64,000 bases of DNA from Cryptomeria japonica (taxonomy: Eukaryota; Streptophyta; Pinopsida; Cupressales; Cupressaceae), in assembly GCF_030272615.1 (NCBI RefSeq), contig NC_081414.1, forward strand, positions 336,367,927-336,431,926, given 5' to 3'. How positions within the stretch are numbered: the stretch's first letter is position 1; every line of letters starts with the position of its first letter. Positions 55,796-64,000 of the stretch are shown here, piece after piece. Both the position numbers and the translations under genes were made by a program. The notes beneath the pieces were generated by a model, which did not search any database, had not been told where the DNA came from, and saw only the letters and a list, made by a program, of their open reading frames with translations.

Positions 55796-58253
55796 CTATA
55801 AAGTTAGTTCAACAGAAACAAACACTTATCTTTTTTATGCTTTTTTTCAAACAATTAGCATTAGGTGAAAGAAGTGTTTATTAAATGTGGACTTTTTTTT
55901 TTCAAAAATTTAAATTGATTAATTAATTAGTGTTAAAACATTTTCACCTACTTACGAATTGTAATCTAAAATTCACTATAAAATAGATTTGATTAATTAA
56001 TTAGCATGAACCCAATAAATGAAAACATATAAACATTAAGTGAAAGTATATTCTAAATTAATTGAATGTTTTTAATCGAGATGAAAGAAGTGTATAGTAA
56101 AGTAACTTTTTTTTTAAATATCAAATGTAGAGCACTTTTTTTAAAAATAAATAATTTCTTTTAAATCTAAATTGAGAAAATACAATTCAATTTTCATGAT
56201 CTCATTGATACAATAATAATAAATTTGAGTGTAACATAAAATATTTATGAATAATTTAAAATACATCAAAAAGTATATATTGAATTTATGAACACATATA
56301 ATTGTTATTGAACCAAATGAATGAACAAATATGAATATTAGGTGAAACTATATTCTAAATTTATTGAATATTTTAAACTTATAAGATGAAAGGAGTGAAG
56401 GAGTGTTTATAACTAAAATAAATATTTAAATATTTACTTACATATTATAAATAATTTGAAAAGAAAATTAAAACACGCTAAATATTAATTTAATGACCTA
56501 AAAATTTGCAATTTATTTAAAAGAAACAATTTAGTAATTTGAAAACCTACAAATCATGCATCTTAATGATTAAGAAATTAAAAAAGCACATCAAAAGAAA
56601 AAGTTCATAGATATAGTTGATCTAAAAGCAATTCAATGATAACGAGTTAATGAAAATTGGTTCAACCGATTGCAATAGTATTTTTTTTAAAATATCCAAA
56701 ATTAAGAGCCACCTACTCATCTGAATTAGTAAGACACGAGATAGATGATACATTATTAGTTGCATCACAGGATCTAGAGGTTGTGGCCAACATGCATGAT
56801 GGAATCTGCCTCTTTATGAGAATTGCTATCAAGCTAGCATATCAACAAGCTCATGCAATGTATTTCTAGGGAACTCATCCATTTGTGACATATTATGGAA
56901 ACTTGAGTTAATCAACTCAAGAAACACACTTATGGAAGTAGTCCTTGTTTTTATAGGCTTAGAAGGAAAACATCTCAAACATCTCATGATGATATCTTGA
57001 GATAGAAAATAATCTCATCATAATATCTTGACATTCTACATAATGGATAAAATCATATTGAGAAGGCAACTCTATATCCAACATTCAACCCTTTAATTTA
57101 ACTCATATATGTTTCAAAGGTAATAATATCTTCTATTTATTTTATAAAGGAAGTTAAGCCAATGAACAATATCCATTCAATTTTAGATGATAAAGGAAAA
57201 AGAGGGTCTTCTTCCTCTTATTATGCTGTTGTTAGTAGGTTATCACTCGATATACATGGAAGATAACCCAAGGATTGTAACCATCAATAATTTTGATTCA
57301 TTACTATTCATACCTTATAGATAATAACAATTTCACTTAAATTCACGCCATTGCAATCTATAAATCTCTAATAGTTACCAACTTGGAAATAGCAACTAAA
57401 AGGACAATGTTTGAATGGACTTTTACTTCCTTTGGCCAAATTTAAAAAATATGTTTCGGAAAGGGGAACTAACAAAGAATAAAACCCAAAAATATTTTCT
57501 CAATAACCCCAACCTCTTTAAGAGCAGTTTTATCTGCAACACAGGCTACTAGTTTTCTTCCCAAAACAACAAGTGGGTAAAAGTGCAACCTTAATATCTT
57601 CAAACTAATTCATCAAGTTCCACTGGCACCCATGGAGCCAAAATCTCATCACCTTATCATACAAAATCAAACCAATCTATGGGCCTATTTATTGAACCTA
57701 TTTCTATATGAGTTGTGCTAGTTCAAAAAAGGTGTTTGTATTAAACTTATCATATTTACATAAATTGTAGAATTTAGTTTTTAACAAGCGTTCTACTAAA
57801 TAGCTCACATAATTTTTATGTTTTGTTTTAAAGATACTGCTATTAACAATTTTCCTCAAACAACTTGGTCAAATGATTCATATTCTTTACCTTTGGATCA
57901 ATCTTTCATGAGCTCTATTGTCAAACAATTCATTGTTCATGTTTGCAGTCTACAATCTTCGTTGGTGCTTTACATACTACCCCTATACCAAGCAATTATC
58001 GTACCTTTCCTATTTAGCAAATACTGTAGTGTTTAATAAAACTCCTCATTATTTTATTCTCTAATAGTTTGGTCTCATTTTAAAAAAAAAATCTCACATA
58101 TATTTTATCATAGCTTCCACCCAAAAGCTATCTCATACTGGAAAAATAAATTCCAGGCACTTGAAACATTCCTCACCTTAAAATTTTCATTTAAGAGGCT
58201 GCAAAAATCTTAATTAGAGCTCAAGAATCTAGTAGATCTAAAACCCTAATATT
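55796..58253. other. AT-rich spacer, no gene recognised
   Basis: Several short ORFs (for example 56657-56869 and 57818-58036) show no recognisable similarity. Repeated words such as ATGAAAGAAGTGT and ACTATATTCTAAATT(A/T)ATTGAAT occur between 55870 and 56400, suggesting old internal duplications. Confidence 0.45.
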
Positions 58254-59090
58254 TGTTGGGATTAAGGTGCCTCAATCTTAGGAGTCCCGAGAATATTATT
58301 TAATTATTTTTAAAGGTACCATGTGCTAGTTTTATTTATTTAATGGAATATATTAAGTTTCCAAACGACAAAGCTTAATTGCAGGGCCGATGGCAAGTTG
58401 GGTGCAACAAGCTTTGAGGTGAAAGGAAATTGTGACACTTGGTACAAGAAGGGAACTTTGGAGAAGTAAAATTATTAGGAGCTTCTCAAACCCCCCTCCA
58501 AATGACATGTGGCAACTGCATCCTTTAGCACATTTTTGGAAAGATTTTCAGTGGGACCAAATCTTCCACTTGGATAGGCTTGAAGTAAAATGGAAAGTTC
58601 CAAATTAGCAAAAGGCTTGTTTATCTCATGTTAGATGATTTATGTTTATATTTGTATTAAATATTATTTATGAAAGAGTTATGCAAAAGGAAGTTTCTAA
58701 TTACATTCGCAGATACATTGAATGTGGATGCTTTTGGAAAGCTATTGCTTTTGGAGGAGAGAGGAGTTATTTTTATAGGGGTTATGTTGATGGATTTTCT
58801 CCAAGATGGAGTAGGATGTAAATCTCCATGTAGAGGCCTAGAGCCTGAAGATTGTATTGTAACTGTATTTTTGTTGTTGAATAATAAAATGGCTCTCTGG
58901 TTTTGGAGTATGGAGTTTTTTATTTGACTGGTTTTCTCCATGGTAAATAGGTGTTCTATTCTTTTGCCTTTTTCTTCTGTTTTATGATTATGTGTTGTTG
59001 AATCTAAATGTATGCATGTTGTTGAAACTACTCATTGATCTGGCAAGATCTTAAATTGTAATCACTTTCCTCTAAGATGTAATATTCTCT
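58254..59090 (+). repeat. Probable solo LTR
   Basis: Starts TGTTGGGATTAAGG at 58254. It contains AATAATAAAATGGCTCTCTGG (polyadenylation-like) near 58880 and GGTTTTCTCCATGGTAAAT at about 58930, the layout of an R/U5 region in plant LTRs. No primer site or gag follows. The right border and target duplication are not resolved (ATATT occurs just before the start and again near 59081). Confidence 0.5.
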
Positions 59091-59668
59091 TCTGCCTCTT
59101 TTTTCTTCAAAGTCAATTCTCTTTTTTATTCATTGATATTGTTGACTGCAAAACACATTTTGTGTAGAATTTGGAGCAAGTCAATTATCAAGGTTTCAAC
59201 GGATTTTCAATTGGACCTCTACACAACTACATCTGATTTGTTTGACAGACTATCCCTAAGAATATGTAGTGATTGGAGGACATGAATAGATGAATTTAAA
59301 CTGCCAAACAAATGTAGAAGCAAAGACCAAGCACTGAAACTAATTGATGAAATCACTCAAAGAAACACTCTCACGAATTCAAAGATTGTAGTAAGAGAAC
59401 AATTAAATTAGGAGAAAGGGCTTAGAACTCACATGTAGACGCATTTGGAAAGTGTAACACCTAATTCCACAATCTTTTTGTAAATTTTATCTCTTGCCAT
59501 TTTAATATAAATACTTCACTTAAAAAACTGTTATGCACAACGACAACTTCAGAATATATTTTTTTTCTTAGTTGCTTTTAAGAAAGTAATCATATTCACA
59601 ATACCAATATTAAAAAGGTGATAAAAGAATTTTAATATTAATCATATCTCCTTGTTATACTATATTAA
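59091..59668. other. Spacer, no gene recognised
   Basis: AT-rich sequence left of the DDE transposon terminus. Nothing assigned. Confidence 0.45.
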
Positions 59669-60473
59669 TGGGTGGCTGCAAGAAGTTGACTCTCACTTTT
59701 GGGCAAAAAGTGGAAGTGTTTTCTCTGTTTTTCAAATTTTTTGTCGATTGATGTCAAAATTTGATGCACTTAGATATTGAATCTCGAAAAACTTCAATAA
59801 TAGAAAATGTAGTGCTCGGAGTCTACTTTTCAAATATGTAATTTATTTTAATACCCACATGCTAGAAATCCCTTTTTAGCAGGCATGTTTTAAAACTAGT
59901 TTTTCAAAATGCATGTTTCAGGACCATACCACACATGTGTACGACCACCCTTTTTTGATGCAAATAAATGAAGTTTTGCAAATACTTCTTGGAAATGATA
60001 CCTAAGACACCAAATATTGATGAGAATATTTTTTCTTATTTTTCTGTTGAATATATTTTTTTTAATTAATTTTTAACTGACAATAAAGTATATTTTCAAA
60101 ACATCGGGTGTATGATCACCATAATTTGATGAAAATTTCATATTTTTAAATTTTTTTTAAATATTCAAAATAATTGTATCTATATTGATGTCATATAATT
60201 TATTTTTCTAAAATCCTAAAAACAAAAAAGTTATTAAAGTTTTAGTGAACCTTGGTATTTTAGGTTTAGGTTCCACTTTTTATTAATAAATAATACAAAA
60301 ATAGTAAAAATAATCTTATCACTATGAAATTTACATTTCTGAAATCGAGACACTGAAAAATCTAAAGGGTTTTCGTTTCATCAAAAAATCCAATCAGAAA
60401 GACCCTCAAAAAATTAGGACAAGGTAGAAATCTGATGTTGTTTTACTGTAGTCATTTTTTTGGAGGTCCAAGA

Positions 60474-60498
60474 ATAGGCTTGGTGGGACCAAGCCTAT
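60474..60498. repeat. Hairpin: 10-bp arms, 5-nt loop
   Basis: ATAGGCTTGG (60474-60483) and CCAAGCCTAT (60489-60498). AGGCTTGGT is also part of the long hairpin at 41314-41428. Confidence 0.88.
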
Positions 60499-60548
60499 CC
60501 TGAAAGAAAATACAATGCTAAGGGTTGTTTCTGGCCCCTAATTTTCAC

Positions 60549-60660
60549 AAACGGGCGCCCGTTTCACTTTGTACCGTCGAAAGCGAAACGGGCGCCCATT
60601 TATAAAAACGGGCACCCGATTATAAAAACGGGCACCCATTTCATTAAATAACGGGTGCCT
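60549..60660. repeat. Cluster of AACGGGYRCCCRTTT palindromes
   Basis: AAACGGGCGCCCGTTT at 60549, then related copies starting near 60586, 60606, 60626 and a half-site AACGGGTGCC near 60650. Spacing is about 20-37 bp, in the same place relative to the terminus as the palindromes at 35744. Confidence 0.9.
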
Positions 60661-60847
60661 ATTTTTGAAAAGATCCGTTGGGCCAGAATCTGGCCCACAA
60701 GCACAAATCCCAATGATTGACTGATTTTTCAATCATTGCCTGACAGGTACGAACTGCAAAGAGAATGTTTTGATTAATTATTCTCTTTGTTTGTCTTATT
60801 GTCGATTTGGTAAGGAGATCGATTCGAATTCAAATTTTGGTGTAGCC

Positions 60848-61518
60848 ATGGGATCAAATCAATGCAAGAAGAGGCAAAGGAAGGTTCTGACAACTGAGGA
60901 GATTGCAGGAAATAGGGAGGAGGCAATGCATCAACGAGAGAGAAGATCAAGAATGAGACAAGGAGCTTCAAGTTCCACAATCATTTCAGAAGAGGAAAAC
61001 ATCAATGAGACCATAGATGCTAATGAAGGAAACACAATAGAACCATTTAATTCAGGTGCATCTTCTAATCCATTATTGGATACATGTATGTCTTCACAAC
61101 CCTATGTTTTTTCTCATGAAGAAATTGGTGATTTAGTAGAAGCAGGTTACTTATTAAATGAAATTATAATTGAAAAACAAACCCCAAATGAAATTAGAAC
61201 TCAAGTTGAAACTGAAATTTAAATCCAAATTGAAACCCCAAATGAAACTAGATCTCAACTTGAAATTGAAATTGAAACTCCAAATGAAATTGAAAATCCA
61301 CCTGCAACTAAAACCATTAATGTGTATGTAGACATGAAAAAACCAATTGAAAATGAAACATGTTTGAATGATAATCAAATGAATGAAAAGTTTGAAATTA
61401 AAAGTGATGTACTAGACAACCTTCCTGGCTTGGTTTCATGGAGACAGATTAGGACACATGCAAATAGATTTTTTAGACATTTTTTTATAATAAGAAATTT
61501 TGGTTTTAATGTCAATTA
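60848..61518 (+). pseudogene. Transposase N-terminal part, acidic repeat region
   Basis: ATG 60848 (MGSNQCKKRQRKVLTTEEIA) opens a basic N-terminus (RERRSRMRQG), which may bind DNA. An acidic, low-complexity stretch follows, with repeated ETPNEI/ETEIQ-type units at 61150-61310. A single TAA at 61220 interrupts it; the same frame then runs on to DNLPGLVSWRQIRTHANRFF and a stop at 61516. The next ORF begins in another frame at 61519, so a frameshift separates this from the core. It could be a separate small protein, but the position suggests the N-terminus of the transposase. Confidence 0.55.
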
Positions 61519-63500
61519 ATGGTACAACTAATTAAAATGACTAAAATGCAAAAAGTGATGAAGAAGTTGGGCTTTTATGTCAAACCCAAGAAGAAGGATG
61601 ATTCTTTAAAACAAGTTGTATCGACTGTTGCTAGCGCCTTTGATACAATTGGAAAGAAAAGTCATTCTAAAGATAAAAATGCGGCACGACGGGCAATAAC
61701 AACAACTTTAGTAATCCAAACAACTTCTAATAAAAGAATGATGAGTAACATATGTGGATATCTTAATATTCATTGCAAAAATTTGTCAAGAGCTGTAAAA
61801 AGAAGAGTTAATTTTGAAAGTGATCCGGCAAACAAATTGTGGACTTTTAGTGGTAGACTACCAAGGTCTGATATGAAACTTACTGGTGAAGTCAAAAATT
61901 TGATCAAAAAATTTTGGCACGATAATACAAGAGTATCACCTAATGTTAGAGATGTTCTTAAATTAAGAGTTGGGTCAAAAATTTGTGATCCACATCCAAA
62001 ACACCTATTGGACATGGCTCAAACTAAATTGTATAAAAAAAATTTGGATGATAAGGTGTTGACTATTAGCATTTGTCAAAGGTCTTTTGAAAAGTGTAAA
62101 CCTTGGTATGTTCGAATTAACAAGGAAAGAGTCACATGTTGTTGCAAAACTCATGTTCAATTTCGCTACCATTATGATGTATTTCGATATATACATGTTA
62201 CCATGCATAGTAATGGAATTTTCCAAGAATGTGGTATAAATATACCACCTGAAACTATAAAGGAGTTTATTTCAAGTTTGTTTTGCAACCCACTAAATGA
62301 ACAAAATTTTCTTTTCAATGCATGTGTTTCTGGTGTATGTGATATATGTGGCAATCTTACATTGTTGGATGAATGTTTGCATGAAAATATTTCAAATGAT
62401 TTTGGACAACAATTAGTTGATGTTAAAAGATTTAAAACTATTGAGTATCCATTGAAGGATGGAAAGATTGGAAAACGATGCGATGTAATCACTGAAAAAG
62501 TTAGTGTTCATGCATTTATGAATGAATTCAAGAGTAACATCGTACTTAAATATGTTAAACACACTCAAAATGTTAGATGGCTTGATGGTCAGTTTTGAAT
62601 ATGTAAGGATACATTTCCTGTTGGTAGTATACTTTCAGTTGTTGACTTTGTAGAGAACTACATGCTTGCGTCACAAGATGAGGTCCAATCACAATACTAC
62701 AATTCAGTGCAAGTATCAATTTTTGTCCATATTGTCTATAGGCATGCACCAGATAGTACAGAAGAGGATCACAAAATTTTGAGAGAGTGCCATTTTTATA
62801 CGAGTGATAATAAATTACACTCATCTGAGTTTGTCTAGTATTGCTTCAAGACCTTTTTCAGAATTTGAGGGAGAGAGAAATTTAGATGACACAACATCTA
62901 ATATGGTCTGATAATTGCACAGGGTAATTCAAGAATGCTAGAATATTTTATTGGTTGAGTAGGATTCATAAGATAACTAATATCGAACACATGTGGAGTT
63001 TTTTGAGGCTAGACACGAGAAAGGAGAACATGACGGTGTCGGTGCATGTGTTAAGAGAGCCCTTTGTAGAGAGCAACTCAAATTCGAGGAAAAGGCTAAA
63101 TTTAAAAATGCAAGTGCAATTGTGGATTGGTGTAGTGCAAATTTATCCACAGGATCAAGTCAAAGCTCTACAATTAAACGTTTCTTCTGGCTAGTTAAAG
63201 AGGAGAATATCCTTCCAAGATATGATTGTGATACAATCAATGGGTCAGCTAGATGGCATTCATTTAAGAGTTCTAATTCTAACACTTGGACTATATGGAC
63301 TAGAGAGCATGCATGTTTTTGTCAATTTTGTGTTGCAGGTGAATGGGAAGAATGTGAGAATACGGAATGGGTCGAAGAATGACAACACAAATCCTTAACA
63401 CCTAGTGAGACACAATATGAAGATGTTAGAAGAAATCAAGACCCAGATCATGCATTTGCATCAGAAGATTATGATAGTGTTTCAAACCTCATACAACCTG
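61519..63500 (+). pseudogene. DDE-like transposase core, superfamily not assigned
   Basis: Open from ATG 61519 to TGA 62596 (359 codons). Cys-rich blocks RVTCCCKTHVQF and CDICGNLTLLDEC look like metal-binding ligands. The frame continues after the stop (ICKDTFPVGSILSVVDFVENY). Then, with further stops and a frameshift in a T6 run near 62999, come IWSDNCTG, stop (TAA at a Gln position), FKNARIFYWL and FFEARHEKGEHDGVGACVKR. A catalytic-looking Asp in WSDxxxGQFKN followed by GEHDGxGxxxKR is a signature I have seen in widespread, poorly characterised eukaryotic transposase-like proteins. The last part reads FKSSNSNTWTIWTREHACFC, then CVAGEWEEC, with a TGA at 63380. Family knowledge is from memory; a profile search is needed to place it. 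Confidence 0.62.
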
Positions 63501-63635
63501 GTAATTTAATTCAATTTCTTGTTTATAACTTTAAATTATATATTTTTATGTATTGTCATATAATGTATGATTACATATTTGAATTATAAATTCTAACAAG
63601 TTTTATTTCTACATGTACTTAAATTTGTTTTCTAG
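63501..63635 (+). other. 135-bp GT-AG intron in the transposase gene
   Basis: ACCTG, then GTAATTTAAT opens it; TTGTTTTCTAG, then GACATG closes it. Splicing joins LIQPG to HVYVVVAPKD in frame, and the interior is AT-rich with stops. Confidence 0.75.
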
Positions 63636-63988
63636 GACATGTGTATGTTGTTGTTGCACCTAAGGATAATGATGAGCAGGTTGAGTATTGGCTAGCTAGA
63701 TGTGTAGAACCTAAGAAAAAGTTGATATGTGATCAAGTAAATGATGATGGTTTTTAGTATCCAGTTGGGTCTATTGTGGTAGTTGGTACATGGCTATGCA
63801 AATACTTAACAAGAAGGAATGGCTTACCAGCCTATGAAGACTACCAATCAGAAAAGAATATTATACACTATTCTCATTTGGTGGTGGCAACAAACATCAA
63901 ATTAGAAAGATACAAAGGTAGACTTGCTAATAAGGTATTGTGGACACTTTCAGTAGAAGAGCATGAGGCAATCATAGACGCATTCTAG
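63636..63988 (+). pseudogene. Transposase C-terminal exon, BAH-like
   Basis: Encodes HVYVVVAPKDNDEQVEYWLA, CVEPKKKLICDQV, a TAG at about 63757, then YPVGSIVVVGTWLCKYL and VLWTLSVEEHEAIIDAF before a TAG at 63986. The Val-rich strands plus the YWLARCVE block recall BAH/Tudor-like beta-barrel domains at the end of some transposase-like proteins; this is a loose resemblance. The element continues past the window edge. Confidence 0.5.
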
Positions 63989-64000
63989 AAGAGAGAGGAT

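Larger units (their letters stand above)
59669..64000 (+). mobile_element. DNA transposon with a DDE-like transposase; left end and most of the body
   Basis: The left terminus is placed at GGGTGGCTGCAAGAAGTTG (59671), which resembles the terminus GGGTATGTGCACCAAGTTG of the element at 34850. 143-150 bp inside both ends is a shared GTGCTYCGAGTCTACTTT-type motif. A hairpin (60474-60498) and palindrome cluster (60549-60660) precede the coding region at 60848. The right end lies outside the window. Confidence 0.6.

Noticed and set aside
56657-56869. 70-codon ORF resembling the DDTLLVA segment of copia RT
   Set aside because: The similarity is confined to a few residues, with no YVDD or flanking RT motifs.

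Overview
The window is plant nuclear DNA. Plant-specific exons (a STAY-GREEN exon, a nucleobase-ascorbate transporter exon pair and an NPF/NRT1-PTR exon) sit among decayed plant L1-type LINEs, a Ty1/copia element with an initiator-Met primer site, and a Helitron. The low gene density, long AT-rich spacers, heavily decayed nested elements and huge divergent array suggest a very large genome such as that of a conifer or other gymnosperm. That last step is inference; no organelle or rRNA marker is present.

Layout. 1-975: 5' part of a LINE ORF1 on the minus strand, running off the left edge. About 1525-7838: a nearly full-length L1-like LINE on plus, with many stops and frameshifts. About 9.4-30 kb: a Helitron neighbourhood on plus. 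It has an RPA70-like gene (11777-13732) and a Rep-helicase gene (15188-25452), flanked by captured exons of SGR (9427-9600), NAT (26377-26632) and NPF (27698-27820). The Rep-helicase gene is cut by a minus-strand copia element (17695-23457) with two LTRs, PBS, PPT and a perfect 5-bp target duplication CTACA. 31.3-32.3 kb and 55.0-55.8 kb: two copies of a small three-helix membrane-protein gene with shared flanks. A fragment of the same flank lies at about 1.0-1.2 kb.

34850-41488: a 6.6-kb element bounded by terminal inverted repeats starting GGGTAT and a 4-bp duplication ATCT. Inside is a 4.8-kb array of about 20-bp units in both orientations, flanked by GC-rich palindromes. It lies inside a gag-like pseudogene. 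42.2-47.7 kb: a second decayed LINE carrying a C-terminal RNase H domain. 48.4-50.2 kb: an LTR-element fragment on minus. 52.5-53.3 kb: a short LINE-like remnant. 58.25-59.1 kb: probable solo LTR.

59669-64000: the left part of a DNA transposon encoding a DDE-like transposase that I cannot place in a named superfamily. Its left end resembles that of the 34850-41488 element: same GGGT start, a shared internal motif about 145 bp in, then a hairpin and a palindrome cluster at nearly the same offsets. My main hypothesis is that the array-bearing element is a non-autonomous relative of this transposon. Almost every coding region here is a pseudogene; only the two small membrane-protein ORFs are uninterrupted and not obviously transposon-derived.
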